Assembly (NCBI GenBank): GCA_016188675.1
Contig: JACPHJ010000014.1
Span: 1 to 57,099 of the forward strand
Origin: Planctomycetota bacterium
GTDB lineage: Bacteria; Planctomycetota; Brocadiia; Brocadiales; Brocadiaceae
Reading direction: 5' to 3'
Length of the DNA stretch: 57,099 nt
The notes beneath the pieces are model-generated. The model worked only from the letters and a program-made list of their open reading frames with translations. It ran no database searches and had not been told where the DNA came from. This document shows positions 42,738-52,489 of the stretch, one piece after another. The position numbers and the translations under genes are program-made. Each line of letters starts with the position of its first letter. The stretch's first letter is position 1.

Positions 42738-44198
42738 ATGGGTAAGGGAAATGTTCTGGTTGTAGATGACAGTCCACTGGTGCTGGATGTAATAAGCAAG
42801 TTTTTGAGTGCTAATGGTTTCGAAGTACTTACCGCAGGCGATGGAATTGAGGCGATTGAAAAGGCATTCAGGGAACTGCCGGATTTGATTGTCCTTGATG
42901 TTATGATGCCCAGGATGAACGGGTATCAGGTATGCCGTTTGTTAAAGTCAGACCATGAAACCTGCGATATTCCAATTATTATGCTGACCGTGAAAGACCA
43001 GGCAAGTGATAAATATTGGGGCATCCAGACCGGCGCTGATGCCTATTTGTCTAAGGAATTTGAACAAACGACGCTGTTAAAAACGATAGAGACGCTTATA
43101 CAAAAAAGGCGGAAGAGACACGTTGCAAAGTCACTTATCAGAGGAACGAGTTTGATTAGTGCGGTAGATATTGTTTCTAAAGTAAACGAACAGCTTGATA
43201 AAAAGCTGTTTGAGGCAACCGTGTTAAACGAAATGAGTTCGTTGGTTGAGAAGAGAATAGAAGATTTCAAGGAAACGGTAAATGTTGTGATGGAGACCAT
43301 GGCGAAAGTGCTGGCATATGAGGTAGGAGTAATTGTTACCATAAAAGAACATGATGTAGAGTGTTTCTTTGTAATTCGTCGTTTTGTCAGCGAACAATGC
43401 CTGAAAGAAATTCAGGAATATACAAAGAACTATTTAAAAGCAAATAATATCTGTTTAAGCCCTGCGCCTGTGATGGAAGTATTTAGCAGTGATAAAATAA
43501 AACAGGCCGATTATACAGAAGAGCAAAAGATAGCGTATTTTACAGTGCCGATACATTGCGCCAATAATCTGGGAGGGTTGGTTATCTTAGCGCATGATGT
43601 TTCAGAGGTTATAGATAGTAAGGAAGAAGAGTTTTTCAAAATTGTAGTCAGGCAGGCATACGTTATCGTAGAAAATTCATGGCTTTACAACAAGGTGAAA
43701 AAGCTTGCAATTACGGACAGTTTGACGGGTATCTATAATCACGGTTTCCTGTATGAATGTCTGTGTAAAGAATATGCCAGAGTGGAAAGGTACAAACTGC
43801 CTCTTTCCTTTTTGATGATAGATGTAGATTATTTTAAAAGTATAAACGATACTTACGGTCATCCACAGGGCGATATGGTGTTATATAAATTGTCCCAGAT
43901 TTTTAAGAATAATATCAGGGTTTCTGATACCCTGGGGCGCTATGGCGGCGAGGAATTTTCTATTGTCCTGCCGGAATCAAAACTTGAGGACAGCGTAAAT
44001 TTGGCTGAAAGAATCAGAAGGGAAGTTGAACAATATAATTTCGGAGATGCAAACAAGGCAATCAGGTGTACCGTCAGTATTGGTGTTTCCAGCTATCCCG
44101 ATCCGGGCGTAAGGAGTTTGGAAGACCTGATCAGCAGGGCAGACAAGTCTCTTTACAATGCAAAGACCGAGGGTAGAAACCGCGTGTGTATTATTTAG
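42738..44198 (+). CDS. REC-GGEEF diguanylate cyclase response regulator (WspR-like)
   Basis: The 486-residue protein has a receiver (about 4-125, phosphoacceptor D54 in LIVLDVMMP), a middle region (about 140-320) that looks like a GAF-type domain, and a GGDEF domain (about 325-486). The active site is GGEEF (403-407), and RVSD five residues before it forms the inhibitory RxxD site. It should make cyclic di-GMP when phosphorylated. The middle domain is absent from Pseudomonas WspR and is an elaboration. Confidence 0.93.
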   Translation: MGKGNVLVVDDSPLVLDVISKFLSANGFEVLTAGDGIEAIEKAFRELPDLIVLDVMMPRMNGYQVCRLLKSDHETCDIPIIMLTVKDQASDKYWGIQTGADAYLSKEFEQTTLLKTIETLIQKRRKRHVAKSLIRGTSLISAVDIVSKVNEQLDKKLFEATVLNEMSSLVEKRIEDFKETVNVVMETMAKVLAYEVGVIVTIKEHDVECFFVIRRFVSEQCLKEIQEYTKNYLKANNICLSPAPVMEVFSSDKIKQADYTEEQKIAYFTVPIHCANNLGGLVILAHDVSEVIDSKEEEFFKIVVRQAYVIVENSWLYNKVKKLAITDSLTGIYNHGFLYECLCKEYARVERYKLPLSFLMIDVDYFKSINDTYGHPQGDMVLYKLSQIFKNNIRVSDTLGRYGGEEFSIVLPESKLEDSVNLAERIRREVEQYNFGDANKAIRCTVSIGVSSYPDPGVRSLEDLISRADKSLYNAKTEGRNRVCII

Positions 44199-44247
44199 CG
44201 GATACGGTGCAAAATTAATACACATTTAGCTAGTCGCAGGTATTTCG

Positions 44248-45795
44248 ATGGAAGAAACAAAACGAGTATTGTCTAAAATAGATTTCGATAAATTCCGTCA
44301 GTATATAGAGAGCCGCACAGGTATGTATTTTGACGATAGTAAGCAAAATTCGCTCAAAATAAGCATAGATAGCCGTATGGCTGCCCTGGATATAAAAGAA
44401 TATAGCGCGTATTATTCGCTGATTATAACAAACACTATGGGGAAGAAAGAATTTGATGAGTTATTAAATATCATATTGATTAGAGAGACGTTTTTCTTCC
44501 GCGACGATAAGCAACTAAAAGTGTTGACTAAAAATATCCTGCCTGAGTTGATAAAAAGAAAGAAAGAGAAAGAAATAAAAATATGGAGCGCTGGGTGTGC
44601 CACGGGAGAAGAACCATATTCCATAGCAATGGCGATCATGGAATGTTATTTACCCGACGATATTAATGTCTCTGTTTATGCTACAGACATTAGTGAGTGG
44701 GCTTTAAAAAGGGCAAAAGAAGGCATTTACAATAAAAGCAGCATGCGGGCCGTCGACAAGGCGATGTTAAATAAATATTTTACCCAAAGAGACGGATGGT
44801 ACCATTTAAATGATCAGGTAAAACAATTTGTTCGTTTTGATACTATAAATCTGATCGAACCTTTTTTCCCTATAGAAGCCGTTCATGTTGATATTATTTT
44901 TTGCAAGAACGTGTTGATCTATTTCAGGACAGAGACAGTGAAAACGGTTATTCGCAAATTTTATGAAATGCTTGCAGCAGGGGGTTATTTATTTGTTGGT
45001 CATTCGGAATCCCTCTGGCAAATATCCGATGACTTTGAGTTAGAAGAAATTTCCGGGATATTTATCTATCGGAAAGACGGAAAAAACAGGGTTGCATCTC
45101 TAACAAAACGGTTTCAGCAAAAGGGAAAAGCGTCGGGTAGCATTAATTTTACTGGAAAGGCGCCTTCCTCCTTAGTGAAAAAGGGATCTCGGCATATCAC
45201 ACTCACACCACAAGCGGCAGGAGAGAAGGTGTCGCCGCAAAGTGTCGGCCTGATGCATAAAAAAGATGTATCCAAATGTATGAAGAAGGGAGTGCCGCCT
45301 GCAGGAGACGATAATTATGAATCGGTATTAGAGGAGATCGAAGAGGTTTTAGAGGGCGATCCAAAGAATGTTGATGCGCATTTGCTGGCGGGCAAGCTGT
45401 ATGCGAATATAGGGTTGTATGATAAGGCGTTAAAAAAGGGCATGGATGCCCTGGAAATTGATGACTTATCAGCAGACGCCTATTTGTTGATGGGAAGCAT
45501 TTACTATAAAATCGGGGAGAAAGAAAAGGCCATTTCTGTCTTTAAAAAGACAATTTATTTAGATGACAATTCTGTAATATCACATTACTATCTTGGGAAT
45601 TTGTATAAAGATGCCGGTCTGAACGAACAGGCCGTAAATGAATATAAGAATGTGATTCGTATTTTCGAGGCAAATCCGGAAAGTAAAGAATGGTTGGTAG
45701 GTGAGGTTTTTACCGTAAAGCAATTAAAAGAAATATGTACAAAAAATATTGAGCTGTTGGCATCAGTATTTTCTATTAAGGAGAGTATGCGGTGA
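44248..45795 (+). CDS. CheR-type methyltransferase with C-terminal TPR repeats (WspC-like)
   Basis: The 515-residue protein has a CheR N-terminal helical domain (about 8-65), a SAM-dependent methyltransferase domain (about 75-280, with WSAGCATGEEPYSIAM, CKNVLIYF and GGYLFVGHSESL), a low-complexity linker (about 285-360) and TPR repeats (about 365-490). It methylates receptor glutamates. TPR-fused CheR is characteristic of WspC. Its stop overlaps the next start by 4 bp (GTGA). Confidence 0.94.
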   Translation: MEETKRVLSKIDFDKFRQYIESRTGMYFDDSKQNSLKISIDSRMAALDIKEYSAYYSLIITNTMGKKEFDELLNIILIRETFFFRDDKQLKVLTKNILPELIKRKKEKEIKIWSAGCATGEEPYSIAMAIMECYLPDDINVSVYATDISEWALKRAKEGIYNKSSMRAVDKAMLNKYFTQRDGWYHLNDQVKQFVRFDTINLIEPFFPIEAVHVDIIFCKNVLIYFRTETVKTVIRKFYEMLAAGGYLFVGHSESLWQISDDFELEEISGIFIYRKDGKNRVASLTKRFQQKGKASGSINFTGKAPSSLVKKGSRHITLTPQAAGEKVSPQSVGLMHKKDVSKCMKKGVPPAGDDNYESVLEEIEEVLEGDPKNVDAHLLAGKLYANIGLYDKALKKGMDALEIDDLSADAYLLMGSIYYKIGEKEKAISVFKKTIYLDDNSVISHYYLGNLYKDAGLNEQAVNEYKNVIRIFEANPESKEWLVGEVFTVKQLKEICTKNIELLASVFSIKESMR

Positions 45796-46607
45796 ATACA
45801 AATAAAGAGTTTGTAAAAGAGAAGATATTAATAGTAGATGACAGTCCGCTTGTATGCGAAATGTTTGGTAATACATTACGTAAAAAAGGATATGATACAG
45901 CAACTGTTAATGACGGGGAATCAGCTTTAAAGAAACTGAGTGCAGAAAGCTTTCAGGTTATGCTGTTAGACCTTGTTTTGCCGGGAATGAATGGTATGGA
46001 TGTGCTGAGGGAATGCAGGAAAAATAACCATGAGATATGTATTATTGTTGCGACAAGCTATGGCAGCGAAGCGACGGCCGTAGAAGCGATTCAGGAGGGT
46101 GCGGATGATTACGTTGTGAAGGATTTTATGCTAATGAACGATGCCAGGAGTTTAGATATAGTAATTAGCCGCGGGTTAGAAAGAAGAAGACTCGCCATGG
46201 AAAATATCGAGTTGAACAAACAACTTAAGGAACTCAATGCGATGTTACAATCTGCTTATTCCCGCGCAAAAGACGAGAAAGATTACATTCGTAATCTGTT
46301 CGCTAACATGGCGTATGCCGTAGTTTTGTCAAATAACGAAGGGCATATTCTCGGGTTTAATGATGTCTTTGTAAAAATGACAGGATTTCCCGAAAGAGAC
46401 CTTTGCGCGATGTGCGTGTTCGATTTAATGGGGAATGAAACCAAAGAGGATGTTAAATCATTATTTAAAAAGATTCGAGCCGGTGTTGCTCATGGCATAA
46501 AGACAAGGATGGTCACAAAGGCACAGAAGGATATAGACGTTACTTTGAATGCGACATCTTTTAAGATGGGTGCGGAACGACTTCTCCTTGCAACGATTGT
46601 AGTTTGA
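45792..46607 (+). CDS. response regulator with PAS domain and no output domain
   Basis: The 271-residue protein has a receiver (about 10-130, phosphoacceptor in LLDLVLPGMNG), a helical linker (about 135-170) and a PAS domain (about 172-265, with NMAYAVVLSNNEGHILGFND). No kinase, GGDEF or DNA-binding domain follows. The start is GTG, coupled to the CheR gene. It may be a phosphate sink or pass a signal by binding a partner, and is not present in the classic Wsp system. Confidence 0.88.
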   Translation: MNTNKEFVKEKILIVDDSPLVCEMFGNTLRKKGYDTATVNDGESALKKLSAESFQVMLLDLVLPGMNGMDVLRECRKNNHEICIIVATSYGSEATAVEAIQEGADDYVVKDFMLMNDARSLDIVISRGLERRRLAMENIELNKQLKELNAMLQSAYSRAKDEKDYIRNLFANMAYAVVLSNNEGHILGFNDVFVKMTGFPERDLCAMCVFDLMGNETKEDVKSLFKKIRAGVAHGIKTRMVTKAQKDIDVTLNATSFKMGAERLLLATIVV

Positions 46608-46649
46608 TATTTGTGTTGGATAGTACCCCGCGGGGGAAAGGAGAAAAAA

Positions 46650-46739
46650 ATGAGCATTGGGAATACGATCGAATTGAAAGTTGAGGATATTGCAAATTCA
46701 ATTAAGAAATTAAAAAAAGAGGATAAAAAGGTTGTTTAA
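46650..46739 (+). CDS. possible 29-residue small protein
   Basis: An ATG lies 6-7 nt after AAAGGAG and opens a short frame encoding MSIGNTIELKVEDIANSIKK and a Lys-rich end. The ribosome binding site is good, but the frame is short and it may be the remnant of a longer gene. Its place is just after the chemosensory cluster. Confidence 0.35.
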   Translation: MSIGNTIELKVEDIANSIKKLKKEDKKVV

Positions 46740-47133
46740 ATTGTGATGGTTGGGAAAAGAGAAAATTTTACGAAAAATTAAAACAGAGATTATCGTAACA
46801 GGGTATTTATATTATCTAACCGAAGATGGTAAATAGACGCTGAGAACTTGTACTCGTTTTCACGCGGAGCATGGAAACGAGCCGAATAATCTGCATAGGA
46901 AATTTTTTACTGCCAGGGGTTGTCCAGAAAGTATTTTTTAATGGCTGTACAATTTAAAATACCATAAAGTTCTTTTGAGTGATGCAGGACTTTCTGGTAG
47001 AATAATTTATAACAATTATCGAAAACATAAACAAAAGGACTTTTTGAGTCATTTCATTCAATAATATAAAAAATTGAAAAGATTAGAAAAAACTATAACC
47101 TATTCTATTGGATAATAAATCATAGGAGTATAC
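46740..47133. other. 394-bp intergenic region with inverted repeats
   Basis: No credible gene is seen. It holds a hairpin (46853-46881) of the CTCGTTTT...AAACGAG type and a longer inverted pair, CCAGAAAGT at 46924-46932 and ACTTTCTGG at 46989-46997. The latter may be the relic of a mobile element. The ftsH promoter should lie near the end, but no clear consensus was found. Confidence 0.5.
46853..46881. repeat. palindromic interspersed repeat
   Basis: CTCGTTT and AAACGAG form a stem with a CACGCGGAGCATGG centre. This resembles the 'crown' of REP-like elements common between genes in environmental bacteria. Confidence 0.5.
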
Positions 47134-48993
47134 ATGCTCAAAGATTTTAAAAATATTAAATTCAAGATGCCCAAAAAATTTTCTGTCTGGCACATTATCA
47201 TCGCCTTTGGCTTCTTTATCCTCCTCCAGATGTATCTGATGAATCCCGGTGTGCGAAACATCACTTACAGCGATTTTAAAAAACTGGTCAAAGAGGGCAA
47301 TGTGCTGGAATGTTATATTACCAATACCATGATCCGCGGTAAACTGCGAGAGATGGAACGCGGTACGGCAAAAAATGCCGTTTTTATCACGGCCCGCGTG
47401 GACGACCCGGACATGGTAAAAGACCTGGAAACAATGGGCGTGAGGTATGCAGGACAATACGAAAGTCCCTGGTTTAAGACGTTTTTTTTCTCATGGGTGG
47501 TGCCTTTACTCATCCTGTTCGTAATCTGGCGTTTTGTGTTTAAGCGATTCGGCCCCGCCAGCAGTATCATGTCCTTTGGCAAGAGCAAAGGTCGTCTTTA
47601 TGCACAGGAAGACTTAAACGTAACTTTTGACGATGTTGCAGGAATCGACGAGGCGAAGGAGGAACTCCAGGAAATTATCGAGTTCCTGAAGACCCCTGAA
47701 AAATTCCGCGCACTGGGCGGGAAAATACCGAAGGGCGTTTTGCTGGTCGGCGCGCCAGGAACAGGGAAAACCCTCCTGGCAAAGGCAGTCGCTGGCGAGG
47801 CGGGTGTTCCTTTCTTTAATATGAGCGGTTCTGAATTTGTCGAAATGTTCGTCGGTGTGGGCGCCGCACGGGTGAGGGATTTGTTCAACCAGGCGGATCA
47901 GAAAGCCCCTTGCATCATCTTTATTGATGAACTTGATGCACTTGGCAAGGCACGTGGCATAAATCCTATGGGCGGACACGACGAGCGGGAACAGACACTG
48001 AACCAGTTGCTGGTAGAAATGGACGGGTTTGATTCCAATAAGGGCGTAATTATCATGGGCGCCACCAACCGACCGGAAATGCTAGACTCCGCCCTCTTGA
48101 GACCCGGCAGGTTTGACCGTCAGGTAGTTGTTGACCGGCCCGATCTCCACGGCCGGGAAGCAATCCTTAAAGTACACGTAAAAGGGGTGAAACTGGAAAA
48201 GGATATCAATTTACACTCCGTCGCAGCCATGACACCGGGATTTGTCGGCGCAGACCTCGCCAATCTCGTCAACGAGGCAGCCCTGCTTGCAGCCAGGAGA
48301 AACAAGAAGGCCGTGAGTATGCCGGAATTCGAAGAGGCAATTGACCGCATTATGGCCGGTCTCGAAAAGAAGAAACGATTAATGAATAAAAAGGAAAAGG
48401 AGATCGTTGCCCATCACGAGTCAGGCCATGCGCTGGTGGCATGCTCTTTACCGCACGCAGACCCGGTACGGAAAATATCAATGATTCCCCGCGGCATTGG
48501 AGCGCTTGGGTATACATTACAAAAACCTACCGAAGACCGATATCTTATGACAAAGGCCGAACTCCTGGATCGTATCGCCATCTTGCTTGGGGGAAGGATC
48601 GCAGAGGAAATTATCTTTAACGAAATATCAACAGGCGCCCAGAATGATCTGGAAAAGGCCACAGAAATTGCCAAGTTGATGGTCAAGGAATACGGAATGA
48701 GTGACAAGATGGGGCTGGTAACGTTCGAGCAGGGCGACAGACCCCTCTTTTTAGGCGGAGGGTTTGCCGCCAGCAAGGAATACAGCGAAGAAACGGCGCG
48801 GGAAATCGACTTGGAGATAAAGAAGATCGTGGACGAATCGTTCCATCGTGTAAAGGCGTTATTAACCGAAAAAAAGGAGATATTACAGGGTATGGCAAAG
48901 ACACTGATGGAAAAGGAGGTTATTGAGGGAGACGAGTTAAAGAAACTTTTAGAGGAACTTCACAAAACCAATGGGAAAAAAGAACCATGCTAA
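47134..48993 (+). CDS. ftsH: ATP-dependent zinc metalloprotease FtsH
   Basis: The 619-residue protein has two membrane helices (about 18-37 and 114-135) around a small FtsH-extracellular domain, then an AAA+ module with Walker A GAPGTGKT (about 206-213) and Walker [11 protein letters not shown] (241-250), and a protease domain with zinc motif HESGH (428-432). It degrades misfolded membrane proteins and regulatory proteins. The next gene overlaps it by 7 bp. Confidence 0.96.
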   Translation: MLKDFKNIKFKMPKKFSVWHIIIAFGFFILLQMYLMNPGVRNITYSDFKKLVKEGNVLECYITNTMIRGKLREMERGTAKNAVFITARVDDPDMVKDLETMGVRYAGQYESPWFKTFFFSWVVPLLILFVIWRFVFKRFGPASSIMSFGKSKGRLYAQEDLNVTFDDVAGIDEAKEELQEIIEFLKTPEKFRALGGKIPKGVLLVGAPGTGKTLLAKAVAGEAGVPFFNMSGSEFVEMFVGVGAARVRDLFNQADQKAPCIIFIDELDALGKARGINPMGGHDEREQTLNQLLVEMDGFDSNKGVIIMGATNRPEMLDSALLRPGRFDRQVVVDRPDLHGREAILKVHVKGVKLEKDINLHSVAAMTPGFVGADLANLVNEAALLAARRNKKAVSMPEFEEAIDRIMAGLEKKKRLMNKKEKEIVAHHESGHALVACSLPHADPVRKISMIPRGIGALGYTLQKPTEDRYLMTKAELLDRIAILLGGRIAEEIIFNEISTGAQNDLEKATEIAKLMVKEYGMSDKMGLVTFEQGDRPLFLGGGFAASKEYSEETAREIDLEIKKIVDESFHRVKALLTEKKEILQGMAKTLMEKEVIEGDELKKLLEELHKTNGKKEPC

Positions 48994-50090
48994 AAAAATA
49001 TATTAGCAAATATAAATACTGTGCAATCGGCGCTCTCATTGCCGCAAATTGCGCCGTTGTTAGTATTTTTAAACTGGAAGGAATTATCTTCGGTTTAGTA
49101 GTTCTGGCTTTTTGTTGCACGCTGCAGTTTTTCATTCATAGCGAAGAACCCAACAAATCAACCGGTACCGAAAAGAGTACAGTATCAGAAAAACTATTCC
49201 ACCGCGTCATGGATATTATTCCGGAGATCGTGTACATTTCCACGTTTGATGGTTCAGTAAAATATATCAGCGATGGGATAGAAAAGATTGTGGGACACAA
49301 GCCCGATGAAATTTACAGGACGCGCAATTTCCTGCTTCAACTGGTACATCCTGATGATAGAGAAAAGGTGTCAGCGCAAATCCAAAAGTTACAGAATGGA
49401 AGCGAAGCAACAATAGAATATCGGTTATTAAAAAAAGACGGGTCATATGCATGGGTCTCCAATTACCTGAATAGCGTCAGGAATGAATGGGGTAATGTAA
49501 CCCATTACAATGGCATTTTAATGAATGCCGAAGAAGTAAAATTACACGACAGGAATTTGCAAAGCTTGAATGCAAGAATACACCAATTAAATGAGATGGT
49601 CAATCAGCATGCGGTGCGCGATAGTTTAACCAATGTCTATAATAAGCGCTACTCGCTCGTAATCCTTCAGAATGAGTTTAATCGGGCGCGGGCACAAAAC
49701 AAGTCATTGTCGTGTATCATGCTGGATATCGACCACCTTGAATCCATCAACAAACGGTACGGCTATTTTATGGGGAATCGTATCCTTATTGAATCTGCAA
49801 GGTGCATACAAAAACAAATTAAGTCATCCGATATAATTTCGCGGTTTGGGGATGACGAATTTTTAATCGTATTACCTGAAGTTGATAAAGAAGAACTCAA
49901 GAGGGTATCAGGCTTGTTGGTAAATGAGATTGAGAGGTGTGTCGTAAAAGATGAAGAGAAAAATGTAAAAATCGATTTTAGGGTAACGATAGGCGCTAGT
50001 TCCATTACCCCGGCGACGAAAAGTATTACCGATATGATCGAACAGGCGAATAAATCAGTTTCTATCGCTAAAGCTGTGAAAAATACATAG
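48987..50090 (+). CDS. membrane PAS-GGDEF protein with degenerate active site
   Basis: The 367-residue protein has two N-terminal membrane helices (about 10-50), a PAS domain (about 70-185, YISDGIEKIVGHKPDEIY) and a GGDEF domain (about 200-365). The signature is GDDEF (residues 288-292) instead of GG(D/E)EF, and the inhibitory RxxD site reads KSSD. It may have weak cyclase activity or act as a cyclic di-GMP/GTP-sensing partner. It overlaps ftsH by 7 bp and lies 24 bp before lon, so it is probably co-expressed with both proteases. Confidence 0.88.
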   Translation: MLKKYISKYKYCAIGALIAANCAVVSIFKLEGIIFGLVVLAFCCTLQFFIHSEEPNKSTGTEKSTVSEKLFHRVMDIIPEIVYISTFDGSVKYISDGIEKIVGHKPDEIYRTRNFLLQLVHPDDREKVSAQIQKLQNGSEATIEYRLLKKDGSYAWVSNYLNSVRNEWGNVTHYNGILMNAEEVKLHDRNLQSLNARIHQLNEMVNQHAVRDSLTNVYNKRYSLVILQNEFNRARAQNKSLSCIMLDIDHLESINKRYGYFMGNRILIESARCIQKQIKSSDIISRFGDDEFLIVLPEVDKEELKRVSGLLVNEIERCVVKDEEKNVKIDFRVTIGASSITPATKSITDMIEQANKSVSIAKAVKNT

Positions 50091-50114
50091 CTGAAAAACC
50101 GACCTGAAAACAAA

Positions 50115-52475
50115 TTGGAAATGACAAAGAAAGCAAAATTTTCTTTTCACAGACGGGACGATGGAATCCTGCCCGAAATCATTAGTATCATCCCACTGAA
50201 GGACGATGTTGTTTTTCCGCATTTGATCCGTCCGATATCCCTGTCTGGAGAAGAAACGGTAAAGGCATTAAACGAGGCGATTTCCAGGAATGAACTCATC
50301 GGTATTGTAGCGCTAAAGTATAATGTTGAATCCCCGAAGCACACAGACTTTTACGACATAGGAACGGCAGCAAAGATCGTGCAGGTATTTGAATCTACCT
50401 CCGACAACATAAAGTTTCTTGCAGAGGGCATAGTCCGGATCAAAGTCATAGAATATCTGCAAACCGAGCCGCATTATAAGGCGCGAGTAGAAGAACTTCG
50501 GGAATTTACAGAAAAATCCGAAACGATCGAGGTGCTTGTACAAAGCGTAAAAACGCTTTTCAAGCTGAGTGCCATGCTTGGGAAGACGTTGCCAAAAGAC
50601 ATAATTCCTATGATCGACAACGTCAACAACCCATCAATGCTGGCCGACCTGGTAACCATTTACCTGGAATTGTCTGTTGATGAAAAGCAAAAACTGCTAG
50701 AAATGATTGACCCGCAGAAACGATTAAGGATCGTATTCCATTACCTGAATAAAGAGGTGCAGATACGGGAGGTTCAGGGAAAGATAGACGAGGAAGTCGC
50801 CAAGGAAATGACCAAGACACAACGGGAATACTTCCTGAGAGAGCAATTAAAGGCAATCCAGAAAGAACTGGGAAAAGACGATCCTCACATGGAAGAAATC
50901 AACAAACTGGAGGAAAGAATTAAAGAGGCAAAGATGCCAAAGGAGGTGGAAGAAGTGGCCATCAAAGAATTAGACAGGTTACGGGATATTAACCCTGCAT
51001 CGGCTGAGTATCCGGTTTCCAGGACATATCTGGATTATCTTATTAATATCCCATGGAACAAAAAGACCGTTGACAGCCTTGACATCCGCCAGGCGGAAAA
51101 GATACTGAATGAAGACCATTATGGGCTTGAGAAAGTCAAAGAGCGCATCCTGGAATTCCTGTCCGTACACAAATTAAAGGAGAAACTAAAAGGCCCCATC
51201 CTCTGTTTTTGCGGACCACCGGGGACAGGAAAAACGTCATTAGGCAAATCAATTGCGCGGGCGCTAGGCAGAAAATTTATTCGCATTTCTTTGGGAGGTA
51301 TCCGCGATGAGGCTGAAATCAGGGGACACAGACGCACCTATGTGGGCGCTTTGCCAGGACGCGTAATGCAGGAGATCTGTCGTGCGGGATACAGCAATCC
51401 CGTTTTCATGTTAGACGAGATTGACAAGATTGGTGCTGATTTCAGAGGGGATCCTGCTTCAGCCCTGCTGGAAGTGCTGGATCCTGAACAAAACTTTAGT
51501 TTCGTAGACCACTATCTCGACGTATCCTTTGATCTCTCGAACGTGTTGTTTATCACGACGGCCAATATCCTCGATACAGTTCATACCGCGCTGAAAGACC
51601 GGATGGAAGTCATATACCTTCCCGGTTACAGTGAAGAAGAGAAATTGAAAATAGCACAACAATTTCTTATCCCAAAGCAAATCAGAGAAAATGGACTGGA
51701 AGAGCACCCGGTTATATTCATGGACCAATCCATTTACAAGATCATTCTGGAATACACCAGAGAGGCGGGATTGAGGAACCTTGAGCGAGAGATTGCGTCA
51801 ATCTGCAGAAAGATCGCAAAGGAGATCGTTGCCGGTGAACAGATAACAAAAGAGGTAAGACCGGAAAGTGTGGAAAAATTCCTCGGACCAAGAAAATACT
51901 TCTATCAAGTTACTGATGAAGAGGATCGGATTGGAGTGGTTACGGGACTTGCATGGACAGAAACAGGGGGGGATATCATCTTTGTAGAAGCGTCTCGTAT
52001 GAAGGGCGAGAAGGAACTTACCCTCACAGGACAATTAGGCGACGTCATGCAGGAATCGGCCATTGCAGCGCTCAGCTATATCCGCAGCAATGCAAAACGA
52101 CTGGAAATCGAGGAGAATTTTTATGATACTTCAGAAATTCACATCCATGTCCCTTCCGGCGCCATACCCAAAGACGGGCCTTCTGCCGGCATTACCATGT
52201 GCATGGCGCTTATTTCACTGCTGACAGGCAGATATGCAAAGCGAGAAGTTGCACTCACCGGCGAAGTCACGCTGACAGGAAACGTATTGCCCATTGGAGG
52301 GGTGAAGGAAAAGGTGCTTGCAGCCATAAGGGCAGGCGTGAAGACGATTGTGCTTCCCTTAAAAAACAAGGATGATTTCGAAGAAATTGATGCAGAAATC
52401 CGCAACAAAATCCAATGCGTTTATATCCAGAAGATTGATGATGCCATCAATACGGTATTAATTCAAAAACAATAG
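50115..52475 (+). CDS. lon: ATP-dependent protease Lon
   Basis: The 786-residue protein has the LAN substrate-binding domain (about 20-215), a coiled-coil region, an AAA+ module with Walker A GPPGTGKT (about 366-373) and VFMLDEIDKIG, and the peptidase domain with the catalytic serine in KDGPSAGITM and lysine in IGGVKEKVLAA. It degrades damaged and regulatory proteins. The start is a TTG (an ATG two codons later is an alternative). No clear ribosome binding site precedes it. Confidence 0.96.
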   Translation: MEMTKKAKFSFHRRDDGILPEIISIIPLKDDVVFPHLIRPISLSGEETVKALNEAISRNELIGIVALKYNVESPKHTDFYDIGTAAKIVQVFESTSDNIKFLAEGIVRIKVIEYLQTEPHYKARVEELREFTEKSETIEVLVQSVKTLFKLSAMLGKTLPKDIIPMIDNVNNPSMLADLVTIYLELSVDEKQKLLEMIDPQKRLRIVFHYLNKEVQIREVQGKIDEEVAKEMTKTQREYFLREQLKAIQKELGKDDPHMEEINKLEERIKEAKMPKEVEEVAIKELDRLRDINPASAEYPVSRTYLDYLINIPWNKKTVDSLDIRQAEKILNEDHYGLEKVKERILEFLSVHKLKEKLKGPILCFCGPPGTGKTSLGKSIARALGRKFIRISLGGIRDEAEIRGHRRTYVGALPGRVMQEICRAGYSNPVFMLDEIDKIGADFRGDPASALLEVLDPEQNFSFVDHYLDVSFDLSNVLFITTANILDTVHTALKDRMEVIYLPGYSEEEKLKIAQQFLIPKQIRENGLEEHPVIFMDQSIYKIILEYTREAGLRNLEREIASICRKIAKEIVAGEQITKEVRPESVEKFLGPRKYFYQVTDEEDRIGVVTGLAWTETGGDIIFVEASRMKGEKELTLTGQLGDVMQESAIAALSYIRSNAKRLEIEENFYDTSEIHIHVPSGAIPKDGPSAGITMCMALISLLTGRYAKREVALTGEVTLTGNVLPIGGVKEKVLAAIRAGVKTIVLPLKNKDDFEEIDAEIRNKIQCVYIQKIDDAINTVLIQKQ

Positions 52476-52489
52476 AAGGAGGAAGACGC

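Noticed and set aside
35140..46607. Flagellar chemotaxis operon
   Set aside because: No cheY, cheZ, cheD, fli or mot genes are present; the domain fusions (CheA-REC, CheR-TPR, REC-GGEEF) point to the Wsp type.
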